Positions 8,071-14,132 of a DNA stretch of 32,499 nucleotides are shown one piece after another; within the stretch, counting starts at the first letter, position 1; every line of letters begins with the position of its first letter. Source of the stretch: a virus. Location: positions 1 to 32,499 of the IMG/VR virus record IMGVR_UViG_3300042945_002352. One strand, written 5' to 3'. A program made the translations under genes and the position numbers. The notes beneath the pieces were generated by a model. It saw nothing but the letters and a program-made list of their open reading frames with translations. It made no database searches and was not told where the DNA came from.

Positions 8071-10382
8071 GCCGGCGTCAACTCCATTTGCGCGGGCTGC
8101 TGCTTGATTGCGTGTTCTATCCGCGCCGTGGCGATGGCGTGATATTCCGGCTCACGCTCAATGCCGACGAAACGGAAGCCCTGCTGCATCGCCGCTACGC
8201 CGGTCGTGCCGCTGCCGGTGAACGGGTCGAGGACGACGCCGCCGGGCGGGGTGACGAGGCGCACCAGCCATTCCATAAGGGCGACGGGCTTGACGGTCGG
8301 ATGGCTTGCCTTCTGGCCCTCGTTCAGTCCGCGCTCCCGCTCCGACCGGCTGGCCTTGGCTTGATAGCGGAACACGGGGAAGAAGCGGGAGGCGCCGCCA
8401 CCAAAATCCTCCGGCCACACGCCGATAGCATTGCCACCGCGCCCCATGCCCAATCCGTCGCGGTTCCCGCCCATACGACCTGCGCGCTGAGGCTTCGGCT
8501 TCGCGATTCCGCTCTGCCTATCCATCTCCGCGACCGCGCAATCCTCGGCGCAGGCTTCGCCGCACTCGGGGGTGTGGGAGAGGAGGAGGTTCGGGGGCCA
8601 GCGACCGGCAGGGCTACTCAACGCTTCCGCGAACGGACGGCCTCGTGCTTGCGTCCACGCATCGTCCGCAAAGCTGTTTTCGGACCCCATGCCTCGCGGC
8701 TGACTCCACTTTAGCTGACCACCCATTCCCACTCGGCATCCGTCGATGTTTAGCACCCCCGTGTTGTGTTCCAGCACGTTCGCGGCGACGGTGCCGACGA
8801 GAGGCTTGCGAGCGACAACGACCGGCTCATGTGCTGGCTTGAGGGCCGTCCCCCAACCTTCCCACTCCTTTGCGGCGTCGGTGGCAGGAGCGGATTCATC
8901 GCGAAACCCTCCGTGCGCGTCGCCGTAGGTGCTGCCTTGCGCACCCTCGCCGCGACGCTCTGCGTTGCCGTTGCGCGTGGGAACCAACATTCGGATACGC
9001 TCCGCTCCCGCCGCCTTGTCTATGGCCTTGCTGACATCCAGACTTTTCGGGAATCCGCTGTTTCCCGTCACGAAAAGTTTGCCGTTCCGACGAGCGACGA
9101 AAGCTCCAGTTGGCACCTTCACGCACCAGACTGTTCCGGTGTAGTGAAACGGCGTCACCCTCGCCAGAGAGGCGACGGTGAACCCTTCGCCTCGTACAGC
9201 TTGTGATCCCGATTCGTGGCAAATAGCATGAGGTTCGACGGCGCGTTGTTTCGTGTGTTGTGGTCGATGTGATGAACCGCTTCCGTCCGAGTCAGGCAGC
9301 GCCCCAGCGCCATTGCCACCACTAGCCGATGCTCCATGACGTAGCCGTCCTTCCTCGCCATCTCCGTGAACGCCGGGGGGCATCGAACGTACTTCGGTCC
9401 GATGTAGTTCCCCTTGTCTCTCTTGAAAGTCGCCCCACCCTTCCATGCCGGATTGTTCGCTCCAGACATCTTCTGCCGATACGTCTCGCGGCTTGTTTCC
9501 GTCCATGCCTCGCGGCCCTTGTGCGCGTGCTTCGCCAACTCCGCGCCTCGTATCAAGCCGTTGCACCGACGAGAGCAAGTCGGTCGCGCCACCTTCCGAA
9601 TCCACGCTCTCAGCTTCCACGCTTCCGTTCCGCACGCCGCACACTTCATTAACACCAGCCCTGCTCGCTGCTCTTTCGGCTTCTTCGTCCGGGGCGCTCG
9701 TAGTTGATTCTCCAAGCAGGACGCGCAGAAGCGATTCCGTACTGCTTGCGTTCGGTTGTGACACGCGAAGGGCGTCGAGCAGGCTTGGCAAGGCTTCCAG
9801 AACGGGTACTCGCGCTTCCTGTTCCCGTGCCACTTCCTCGGCAACGGCGAACTCCCACCGCCCGTTTCGCTGGACGAGGCAGCGGTGATTCCGGCTGACG
9901 ATCTGGTCGGTGTCTGCGGATTCGATTCGGTAGGCAGTGTCGTCGTAGTCGTAGACGTAAAGCTGCTGGATGGGGAGCCATGCGTAGGTATCATGCTTCG
10001 CATCATAGCATAATGCGAGACTTCCTTCCGTGGCCTTACTGTAATGCACCCACTCCCCGTCGATGAGGACTTCGGTGTCCTCGCTCAAGCACCCGTATAC
10101 CCAATGCAATGAGTCGCGGATTTCAAACCCCGCGTCCTCGATGGCAACGGCCATTCGGTGATAGGTACGGGTGCCGCCGAAGGCGAGGAGATGACCGCCG
10201 GGCTTGAGGACGCGCAAGGCTTCGGTCCAGAGCGCGACGTTATAGGCAATGCCGGAAGCATCCCAACGCTTACCCATGAAGCCAAGCTCATAGGGCGGGT
10301 CGGTCACCACGGCATCCACCGAAGCGTCGGGCAGCGTCTTGAGGACTTCTAGGCAATCGCCCAGGTGTAACTGATACGTCAC
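8067..10382 (-). CDS. DNA methyltransferase (beta class) interrupted by an intein
   Basis: This is a 771-codon frame. Without the intein (residues 98-441) the protein is 427 residues. The catalytic motif IV TDPPYELG (27-34) comes first, and the AdoMet motif I DPFTGSGTTG lies near the C-terminus (about 719-728) after HPTVKPVALMEWL. That is the permuted order of beta-class N6-adenine or N4-cytosine methyltransferases; DPPY favours adenine. The intein splits the conserved WVYG/SGFPKS junction. The probable role is protecting phage DNA from host restriction, alongside the ArdA-like protein. The target site cannot be read from sequence. It is coupled to the terminase gene by ATGA. Confidence 0.93.
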   Translation of the reverse strand: MTYQLHLGDCLEVLKTLPDASVDAVVTDPPYELGFMGKRWDASGIAYNVALWTEALRVLKPGGHLLAFGGTRTYHRMAVAIEDAGFEIRDSLHWVYGCLSEDTEVLIDGEWVHYSKATEGSLALCYDAKHDTYAWLPIQQLYVYDYDDTAYRIESADTDQIVSRNHRCLVQRNGRWEFAVAEEVAREQEARVPVLEALPSLLDALRVSQPNASSTESLLRVLLGESTTSAPDEEAERAASRAGVNEVCGVRNGSVEAESVDSEGGATDLLSSVQRLDTRRGVGEARAQGPRGMDGNKPRDVSAEDVWSEQSGMEGWGDFQERQGELHRTEVRSMPPGVHGDGEEGRLRHGASASGGNGAGALPDSDGSGSSHRPQHTKQRAVEPHAICHESGSQAVRGEGFTVASLARVTPFHYTGTVWCVKVPTGAFVARRNGKLFVTGNSGFPKSLDVSKAIDKAAGAERIRMLVPTRNGNAERRGEGAQGSTYGDAHGGFRDESAPATDAAKEWEGWGTALKPAHEPVVVARKPLVGTVAANVLEHNTGVLNIDGCRVGMGGQLKWSQPRGMGSENSFADDAWTQARGRPFAEALSSPAGRWPPNLLLSHTPECGEACAEDCAVAEMDRQSGIAKPKPQRAGRMGGNRDGLGMGRGGNAIGVWPEDFGGGASRFFPVFRYQAKASRSERERGLNEGQKASHPTVKPVALMEWLVRLVTPPGGVVLDPFTGSGTTGVAAMQQGFRFVGIEREPEYHAIATARIEHAIKQQPAQMELTPA
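9060..10091 (-). mobile_element. Intein inside the methyltransferase
   Basis: The 344-residue intein begins with Cys98 (CLSEDTEVL, splicing block A), has a block B-like IVSRNHRCLV with the expected His, and ends with block F/G residues VKVPTGAFVARRNGKLFVTGN before Ser442. The terminal Asn and the +1 Ser fit the splicing chemistry; Gly replaces the usual penultimate His. Joining Gly97 to Ser442 restores a normal methyltransferase. About 130 middle residues in this frame are low-complexity and lack any endonuclease motif, because the endonuclease is encoded here in another frame. Confidence 0.9.
9155..10006 (-). CDS. HNH homing endonuclease nested out of frame in the intein
   Basis: This frame is shifted +1 relative to the methyltransferase frame. 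Its recognisable part starts near 9,830: two zinc-type Cys pairs (CQAC, CASC), two more (CAAC, CSRRC), a NNPAWKGG segment, then an HNH core (DGYVMEHRLVVAMALGRCL, and HHIDHNTRNN at about 245-254 followed by PSNLMLF and DHKLYE). This is the HNH type found in phage mobile endonucleases. The true start is unknown; an ATG at 10,006 opens the frame but its first 55 or so residues look like a shadow of the intein, and an ATG just before KCAACG (about 9,649) is another choice. The stop lies 95 bases before the intein's end, so the gene fits exactly between the splicing domains. Confidence 0.82.
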   Translation of the reverse strand: MMRSMIPTHGSPSSSFTSTTTTTLPTESNPQTPTRSSAGITAASSSETGGGSSPLPRKWHGNRKREYPFWKPCQACSTPFACHNRTQAVRNRFCASCLENQLRAPRTKKPKEQRAGLVLMKCAACGTEAWKLRAWIRKVARPTCSRRCNGLIRGAELAKHAHKGREAWTETSRETYRQKMSGANNPAWKGGATFKRDKGNYIGPKYVRCPPAFTEMARKDGYVMEHRLVVAMALGRCLTRTEAVHHIDHNTRNNAPSNLMLFATNRDHKLYEAKGSPSPLWRG

Positions 10383-10441
10383 GTTTGCTCACTTTGCTGT
10401 GCTGTTTTGCTCGATACGTTAGGTAAAAGTTTTTACCTTAG

Positions 10442-10663
10442 CTAAACCACCGAAACTACGGAATGAAACGGCTTGTTGAATGCCTCACTAAGGCGGTCGT
10501 AATGCCATTGGCATAAGCGCATGACGCCGCCAGGAGCCAGCGGTTCACGCGCCTCAAACACCACATTGCCTTCGCATGGCACCCAATCAAGCGCGTACTC
10601 TTCAAATGACACAAGACCTTTGCGGCGAGGACCGGGGCAGACCCGAATCATACACCCGCTCAT
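10442..10663 (-). CDS. Hypothetical 73-residue protein with Cys residues
   Basis: The ATG overlaps the stop of the preceding gene as ATGA, so it is coupled. The protein has MSGCMIRVCPG at the start, WVPCEGNVVF in the middle and MRLCQWHYDRL near the end; the spaced Cys and His could bind zinc. It lies 59 bases before the methyltransferase. No family recognised. Confidence 0.6.
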   Translation of the reverse strand: MSGCMIRVCPGPRRKGLVSFEEYALDWVPCEGNVVFEAREPLAPGGVMRLCQWHYDRLSEAFNKPFHSVVSVV

Positions 10664-10869
10664 TCGCCACGCGCCTTGCGGTACTCGTCCGCCGTCAGGA
10701 CACGCACCCGGCTGTTGTCGGTGATGCCTTGGCGGGATTTGAAGGCTTCCACGGCACGACGGATTTCGTCCATGCCGGAGACGACAGGCTTGGCAGGGGT
10801 ATCGGCAGGCGCGGGGGTATCGGGTTGGGACTTCAATGCTCGCGCCGCCAAAGCAGAAGCGAATGACAT
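10660..10869 (-). CDS. Hypothetical 69-residue protein, first gene of the leftward head operon
   Basis: It has an Ala/Pro-rich N-terminus and a helical basic C-terminus (MDEIRRAVEAFKSRQGI). No ribosome site precedes the ATG. Instead a promoter lies at a distance that would start transcription at or next to the ATG, so this may be a leaderless message. As the first gene it could have a regulatory role, which is inference. Confidence 0.6.
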   Translation of the reverse strand: MSFASALAARALKSQPDTPAPADTPAKPVVSGMDEIRRAVEAFKSRQGITDNSRVRVLTADEYRKARGE

Positions 10870-10874
10870 GAGGG

Positions 10875-10903
10875 TATTGTCAACGGGGGAAATTTGGCGT
10901 CAA
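10875..10903 (-). promoter_or_regulatory. Leftward promoter for the head operon, possibly leaderless
   Basis: On the minus strand, TTGACG (10903-10898), a 17-base spacer and ACAATA (10880-10875) lie 5 bases before the ATG at 10869. The spacing puts the transcription start at about the start codon. The -35 is near consensus; the -10 is moderate. Confidence 0.5.
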
Positions 10904-11361
10904 GAGGAATGTGAATAGGGGGTTGTGCTATGGGGGGAGGGGTAGTGTTGAGTAAAGAACAACTACTTGATGGTGGGGGTCTGTAAAATAGGGGGTCTAT
11001 GCTCTGGTGGGGTATATATATACACATCACACCCGCGCAACGATGGTACCCCCCCACCCACCCAGACCGACCCCACCCACCTGCACGCGTGCGGGCGAGC
11101 GCAGGCGTAGGCGCAGGCGCGGGGTGACGGCGAGGCGAGGCTTGGCGCACCTGGACCGGCGCAGCCCGTCGGCGAACCTCGCGTCAAGGTTCCGTCGCCT
11201 CCGTCATCGCGCTGACGCCGCGTCAAGGTTCCGCCACACCCCCCCGTCGACCCCTCGGAGCCCCTCCGTCATCCCGTCGAGAGCCTCCGTCAGTCGAACC
11301 CCTTGACGCTGTCGCGCGGTGAATCCCCAGGGATTCCAAGCCTTTATGTCATCGTGTATTT
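10904..11361. other. Non-coding divergent region with G-tracts, C-tracts and a TA run
   Basis: No convincing gene is visible here. The plus strand carries repeated G-runs (ATAGGGGGT, ATGGGGGGAGGGG, GGGGGTCT twice) from about 10,914 to 11,012, then (TA)5 at 11,013-11,022, then C-runs at 11,046-11,078 (CCCCCCCACCCACCC). Both G-rich stretches, one on each strand, could form G-quadruplexes. Further right are direct repeats. The region separates the leftward head operon from the rightward early cluster. A packaging, replication or regulatory site is possible; the sequence does not decide. Confidence 0.6.
11181..11292. repeat. Direct repeats in the divergent region
   Basis: GCGTCAAGGTTCCG occurs at 11,181-11,194 and 11,220-11,233. 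CCTCCGTCATC occurs at 11,198-11,208 and 11,263-11,273, with a shorter CCTCCGTCA at 11,284-11,292. The repeats are not in a gene, so they are likely binding sites for a protein. GCGTCAAG read on the minus strand contains TTGACGC, as in the -35 of two leftward promoters here. Confidence 0.55.
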
Positions 11362-11395
11362 TTTATGTTGACATCCGCCAGAGCATGAGTAGACT
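11362..11395 (+). promoter_or_regulatory. Rightward early promoter P1 with shared upstream motif
   Basis: Consensus TTGACA (11,368-11,373) is followed after 16 bases by TAGACT (11,390-11,395). It is embedded in TTTATGTTGACATC (11,362-11,375), a 14-mer that recurs inverted at 21,130-21,143 and partly at 21,179-21,189. It would drive the small-gene cluster from 11,477, with a leader of about 75 bases. Confidence 0.72.
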
Positions 11396-11448
11396 GCGCC
11401 TCACCTCGACGGATGAGGGTTGGCACGACGCTAGCAAAGACCATCACC

Positions 11449-11463
11449 GCCGCACGACGCGGC
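11449..11463 (+). repeat. Start-associated hairpin before the 11,477 gene
   Basis: GCCGC-ACGAC-GCGGC forms a perfect 5-bp stem with a 5-base loop starting in A, followed immediately by ACGGAGACTGACAATG. It belongs to a family of hairpins placed just before ribosome sites in this phage. Confidence 0.65.
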
Positions 11464-11476
11464 ACGGAGACTGACA

Positions 11477-11680
11477 ATGACTGACTTGACCTGGACCGCA
11501 CGACTCCCTGAGATGAGCAAAGTTCTGACGTCCGAGGTGGAAGAGCTAGATGCACGACTCCTCGCCATGGAGGCAAAGTTGACCGAAATGCGCCGGCAGC
11601 GGGAAGCAGCAGCGGCACGGCTCGTGCAGAAAATTGAGTCGTGCTGGACGTCGGCCGAAATTGCGCAAGCGCGGGGATAG
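11477..11680 (+). CDS. Small coiled-coil protein, first gene of the early cluster
   Basis: This protein has 67 residues. The ATG has GGAG at good spacing. Residues about 14-50 form a charged heptad-like helix rich in Glu, Arg, Leu and Ala, likely a coiled coil and probably an oligomer. It is the first product of promoter P1, so it is made early after infection. No family recognised. Small helical early proteins often act against host factors, but nothing here shows that. Confidence 0.65.
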   Translation: MTDLTWTARLPEMSKVLTSEVEELDARLLAMEAKLTEMRRQREAAAARLVQKIESCWTSAEIAQARG

Positions 11681-11696
11681 TCGAGCCTTTGGCGGA

Positions 11697-11745
11697 GGAG
11701 CCGGCGACGTCGGCTCCCTCTCCGAATGTTCGACGCCAGGAGGCG
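11697..11745 (+). repeat. Two hairpins in the leader of the 11,750 gene
   Basis: The first (11,697-11,717) pairs GGAGCC with GGCTCC, extended inside to about 9 bp. The second (11,734-11,745) is CGCC-AGGA-GGCG and places the AGGAGG ribosome site in its loop and 3' arm, so it could hide the site from ribosomes. Confidence 0.5.
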
Positions 11746-11749
11746 AAAC

Positions 11750-11905
11750 ATGAGCGCACAACAAAAGCTAATGAACTGGGCAATAGCCACCGGAGGGGTG
11801 TTTTCCTTCCTCATGGGCGCCGGGCAGGCGGGCGCATCCCTTCCCTTCGCAGCGGCCAGCCTGACGCTGCTCATGTACTCCCTGGAGATGAACAATGAGG
11901 TATGA
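11750..11905 (+). CDS. Small membrane protein (51 residues)
   Basis: The ATG follows AGGAGG. After a short polar start (MSAQQKLMNW) residues 11-43 are hydrophobic and Gly/Ala-rich, enough for one or two membrane spans, and the end is acidic (EMNNEV). It is too short to recognise. Early phage membrane proteins of this size often bind host envelope proteins; that is general knowledge, not evidence. Confidence 0.6.
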   Translation: MSAQQKLMNWAIATGGVFSFLMGAGQAGASLPFAAASLTLLMYSLEMNNEV

Positions 11906-12023
11906 AGTGTGGAGCCTGCGAGGAGTCTGCCACGGCGTCTATGGCACGCTAATTGAAGCACAGAGACAAGCAGACTGGTTGCGTTCGTTCGACGTAACCG
12001 TTGCAATACTTGCAAAACAGTAA
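11895..12023 (+). CDS. Small protein (42 residues) overlapping its upstream neighbour
   Basis: The ATG at 11,895 lies inside the end of the preceding gene, with CTGGAG seven bases before it. The sequence MRYEVWSLRGVCHGVYGTL then a helical EAQRQADWLRSF is compact, with a hydrophobic C-terminus. It looks like a small folded domain. No family recognised. Confidence 0.55.
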   Translation: MRYEVWSLRGVCHGVYGTLIEAQRQADWLRSFDVTVAILAKQ

Positions 12024-12025
12024 CA

Positions 12026-12061
12026 GCCGCATGACGCGGCCGTAATGCCCCAGCGAGGGGC
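12026..12061 (+). repeat. Tandem start-associated hairpins before ardA-like gene
   Basis: GCCGC-AUGAC-GCGGC (12,026-12,040) and GCCCC-AGCGA-GGGGC (12,047-12,061) each form a perfect 5-bp stem with a 5-base loop beginning in A. The second abuts the GAGGAG ribosome site. Confidence 0.65.
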
Positions 12062-12074
12062 GAGGAGCACGACC

Positions 12075-12557
12075 ATGAGCATGCATTCTTTCCGGATCTA
12101 CGTTGCACCCTACTCCGACACCTGCGGCGGCCGATGGCTGGACATCGACGGAGACGACGTCGAGGCGGCCGTCAACGCCATTAGCCGCGACGGCACCCTG
12201 GAGGTTGGCGCCTTCGACCATGAGGGCTTCAACGGCATCCGCACCAAAAGCGTTTCAGAGCTAACGGAACTTGCTCAGGCTGCTCTGGCATCCCAGGACG
12301 CGGAGGCCTTTATTGCCTACGTTTCACACACCGGCCAGGATGCGGCCTCAGCCGAAGGCGAGTTTGACGACGCCTACTGTGGACGCTGGGGTGACGAAGA
12401 GGCCTTTGCCGCCGACCTGGCGGATGAGGTAATAGATATCCCGGAGCGCATCCGTCCGTATTTTGACGACGAGAAATTTGCCCGAGACCTGTTCCTAAGC
12501 GATTACTTCTCAGAGCGCAGCAAGAATGGTGACATCTTCGTCTTCCGGCACGTCTAG
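12075..12557 (+). CDS. ardA: ArdA-type antirestriction protein
   Basis: This is a 160-residue acidic protein. The ATG at 12,075 has GAGGAG in front and gives the usual family start (SFRIYVAPYSD). ArdA proteins mimic bent B-form DNA and occupy the DNA-binding groove of type I restriction enzymes, protecting incoming DNA. Typical features seen are the N-terminal beta strand IYV, GGRWLDIDG, many spread Asp and Glu, the central AFIAYVSHTGQD, and the C-terminal FARDLFLSDYF and GDIFVFRHV. The length fits the family (about 160-180). It is the only gene of the early cluster with a clear function and suggests that the cluster counters host defence. Confidence 0.85.
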   Translation: MSMHSFRIYVAPYSDTCGGRWLDIDGDDVEAAVNAISRDGTLEVGAFDHEGFNGIRTKSVSELTELAQAALASQDAEAFIAYVSHTGQDAASAEGEFDDAYCGRWGDEEAFAADLADEVIDIPERIRPYFDDEKFARDLFLSDYFSERSKNGDIFVFRHV

Positions 12558-12569
12558 CTAGAGCCCCCA

Positions 12570-12634
12570 ACGGAGGGGCTGGGAAACCGGCCCTTCCGTC
12601 GGACGCTTCAGTCCGAGCGGCGCCAGTGGGGCGC
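12570..12634 (+). ncRNA. Three-hairpin structured leader, copy 1
   Basis: Hairpin 1 (12,570-12,599) has 13 bp closed by a GAAA tetraloop. Hairpin 2 (12,601-12,614) is GGAC-GCUUCA-GUCC. Hairpin 3 (12,620-12,634) is GCGCC-AGUGG-GGCGC, followed at once by AGGAG and an ATG. The same order recurs at 12,940-12,999 with compensatory changes. It is likely a cis-acting mRNA element acting on translation or mRNA stability. Confidence 0.7.
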
Positions 12635-12646
12635 AGGAGAATGACA

Positions 12647-12931
12647 ATGACGCTAGAGACCCTCAAGGCGAACAACGCACGGGCTGGACACCTTTTTTTT
12701 TCGCCAGACACGATGCGCTTCTTCCGCTCGCGCATATCCTCCCGAATCTACCAGGCGGCCAGCGGTGCTATCTACATCGTCACCAGCGAGCAGGCCCCCC
12801 GAAGTCCGCGCCGATACAGCGTGCGCATCACAACGGATGACGGCGTGACCTTCGACACCGTTGACGGACCGGGCGCGTATAGCACGTCGAGGGCTGCTCA
12901 CGCGCGGGCCAAACATTTGGCGTCCAGCTAG
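12647..12931 (+). CDS. Conserved phage protein (94 residues)
   Basis: Two ATGs lie six bases apart; the second (12,647) has AGGAG at the right distance. The pattern FFSPDTMRFFRSRISSRIYQ, then GAIYIVTSEQ, PRRYSVRI and a C-terminal SRAAHARAKH resembles a small protein found in many unrelated phages next to early genes, whose function I do not know. It is basic, with alternating beta strands. It is expressed behind a structured leader. Confidence 0.72.
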   Translation: MTLETLKANNARAGHLFFSPDTMRFFRSRISSRIYQAASGAIYIVTSEQAPRSPRRYSVRITTDDGVTFDTVDGPGAYSTSRAAHARAKHLASS

Positions 12932-12939
12932 AGCTTCCG

Positions 12940-12999
12940 TCGCAGCGGCCGGGCCACCGGCCGTTGCAGCGGGCGCTTCAGCCCACCGCGCCCTTGGGC
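12940..12999 (+). ncRNA. Three-hairpin structured leader, copy 2
   Basis: Hairpin 1 (12,940-12,965) has 11 bp with a GCCA loop. Hairpin 2 (12,969-12,982) is GGGC-GCUUCA-GCCC, with the same loop as copy 1 and an A-U to G-C swap in its third pair. Hairpin 3 (12,986-12,999) is GCGCC-CUUG-GGCGC. A TGGAG ribosome site and ATG follow. The flanking AGCTAGAGC, holding the upstream stop codon, is also shared with copy 1. Confidence 0.7.
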
Positions 13000-13013
13000 G
13001 CAATGGAGACACC

Positions 13014-13205
13014 ATGTTCTTGCACATCGAAAAATCAGCCTTCCGTCACGGGGAGTATACGGCACTGGCCGATGGCGTCCGTTGGCGCATCATCCGATGC
13101 GACGACTACTGGCGCGCCGTTGCCACCGACGGCCGCTATATGTCCGAGTCCTCCCTCCGTGTCATCGATAGCCGGCTTTCGCGCCTACAAGCGGAGGGCG
13201 TCTGA
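13014..13205 (+). CDS. Small basic protein (63 residues)
   Basis: The ATG has TGGAG upstream and a structured leader before that. The sequence has alternating strands (YTALADGVRWRIIRCDDYWRAV) and a helical end (SLRVIDSRLSRLQAEGV). No family recognised. Confidence 0.6.
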   Translation: MFLHIEKSAFRHGEYTALADGVRWRIIRCDDYWRAVATDGRYMSESSLRVIDSRLSRLQAEGV

Positions 13206-13324
13206 TGACTACCCACGCCGCAATTATGCACCTTCTCATCCTCGGCATCGGCGCCGTGCCGGTCCTATGGACGCTGAACCTAGAGCGCGGAAAAGCCCGA
13301 TACGACGACGAAAGCGCCGAGTAA
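13205..13324 (+). CDS. Single-span membrane peptide (39 residues)
   Basis: The ATG overlaps the previous stop (TGATG) with GGAGG ahead, so it is coupled. Residues 5-25 (AAIMHLLILGIGAVPVLWTL) form one membrane segment, followed by a charged tail (ERGKARYDDESAE). The function cannot be told. Confidence 0.55.
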   Translation: MTTHAAIMHLLILGIGAVPVLWTLNLERGKARYDDESAE

Positions 13325-13338
13325 GCCCCACCCGTAGT

Positions 13339-13353
13339 GCGCCAGTGAGGCGC
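13339..13353 (+). repeat. Start-associated hairpin before the 13,365 gene
   Basis: GCGCC-AGUGA-GGCGC abuts GGAGACTGACAATG. The start context is identical to that of the 11,477 gene, and the stem is identical to hairpin 3 of both structured leaders. Confidence 0.65.
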
Positions 13354-13364
13354 GGAGACTGACA

Positions 13365-13640
13365 ATGAAAAAAATAAATCAATATCGACTGGTTGGCTGG
13401 GCCACCTTCGGCAAGAACCGAAAGGCAAAGCACTACTCGTTCACGCTATGCGAGACGGAAGCATCACTTGAAGCCGATGCCGAACAGCTCTTGAATCTCT
13501 CGCGCAATGCCATCGCGTCCGACAAAGTAAGGACCGATGGCGTGATGGCTGTCATGCGTTATGACGTGGAGCGAAGGAGTGATGGAATCGACATCATACA
13601 AGGCTTCGCGCGCGCCCCTGTTCTGGTGGTGACGCCGTGA
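13365..13640 (+). CDS. Hypothetical protein (91 residues)
   Basis: The ATG has GGAG and a hairpin upstream. The order strand (YRLVGWATF), charged turn, FTLCETEASLEADAEQLLNL helix, then VMAVMRYDVERR and a Val-rich end suggests a small alpha/beta domain. No family recognised. It is followed by a GTGA overlap to the next gene. Confidence 0.62.
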   Translation: MKKINQYRLVGWATFGKNRKAKHYSFTLCETEASLEADAEQLLNLSRNAIASDKVRTDGVMAVMRYDVERRSDGIDIIQGFARAPVLVVTP

Positions 13641-13798
13641 CGCCGCGCACCCTAGTCCACCTCGCCTGGCTCTACCGGCAGGCGTCCCAGCACCGTTGCG
13701 AAGTCGAAGGCGACGGCGCAACCTGCGAAGCGTGCCAGCTCCTTGAAGAATCTAGGCTACGACGCGCGCGGGTGAAGCGCGCAATGGAAACAGCATGA
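13637..13798 (+). CDS. Small Cys-containing helical protein (53 residues)
   Basis: It starts with GTG overlapping the previous stop (GTGA). A helical start (LVHLAWLYRQASQHRCEVE) is followed by CEACQLLEESRLRRARVKRA; Cys at 22, 33 and 36 plus nearby His could bind a metal. Its end contains a 6-bp hairpin (13,764-13,782) that precedes the next start. Confidence 0.5.
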   Translation: MTPRTLVHLAWLYRQASQHRCEVEGDGATCEACQLLEESRLRRARVKRAMETA

Positions 13799-13941
13799 CA
13801 CCCATCGAACAGGCCCTTTATCTCTATCTCGTCGCACCCGTCGTTCGGGACTGCGGACCCCTTTCACCGGAGGCTGAGCTAGCCCTTGGTGCATGGACGA
13901 AGATAGTCGAGACGCTGCCAAAGGAAACGCAGGGCAACTAA
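13795..13941 (+). CDS. Last small gene of the early cluster (48 residues)
   Basis: It overlaps the upstream stop as ATGA. A hydrophobic helix-like start (IEQALYLYLVAPVVRDC) and a second helix (AELALGAWTKIVETL) are visible. It lies just before the terminator. No family recognised. Confidence 0.5.
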   Translation: MTPIEQALYLYLVAPVVRDCGPLSPEAELALGAWTKIVETLPKETQGN

Positions 13942-14132
13942 CGACCAGCCGAAAACGAAACGCGCGCCTCGGGGCCATCCTGGGGCGCGTTTTTCATGGC
14001 CGAATGAAAACACCAGTAAATACAGCCAGATACGCTTGCTCTATTTATATAGTAACCATCAGCGCAAACAATAGCCCACAGATAAATATCTGACGCTGAG
14101 AGTGTATTTTTTATCGTTTTACTTCTATTCAT
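13938..14132 (-). CDS. Doubtful AT-rich leftward ORF (64 residues)
   Basis: The ATG at 14,132 has TGGAG at good spacing, and the protein (starting MNRSKTIKNTLSASDIYLW) has an ordinary composition with a hydrophobic centre. However, it converges on the early cluster and its 3' end runs through the terminator hairpin. Base composition is much more AT-rich than the neighbours, so if real it is probably a recent acquisition. Confidence 0.28.
   Translation of the reverse strand: MNRSKTIKNTLSASDIYLWAIVCADGYYINRASVSGCIYWCFHSAMKNAPQDGPEARVSFSAGR
13958..13994. terminator. Terminator of the early cluster, possibly bidirectional
   Basis: AAACGCGC at 13,958-13,965 pairs with GCGCGTTT at 13,985-13,992, and the transcript continues into a U-run on the plus strand. 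Read leftward, the stem is followed by TTTCGTTTTC, so it may stop both directions. Confidence 0.7.

Noticed and set aside
9329-9888. Plus-strand frames across the intein
   Set aside because: They are antisense to both the intein and the HNH frames and contain no recognisable motif.
11007-11306. Open frame of 99 codons in the divergent region
   Set aside because: The product is Arg/Pro repeats, there is no ribosome site, and the DNA is made of tracts and repeats.
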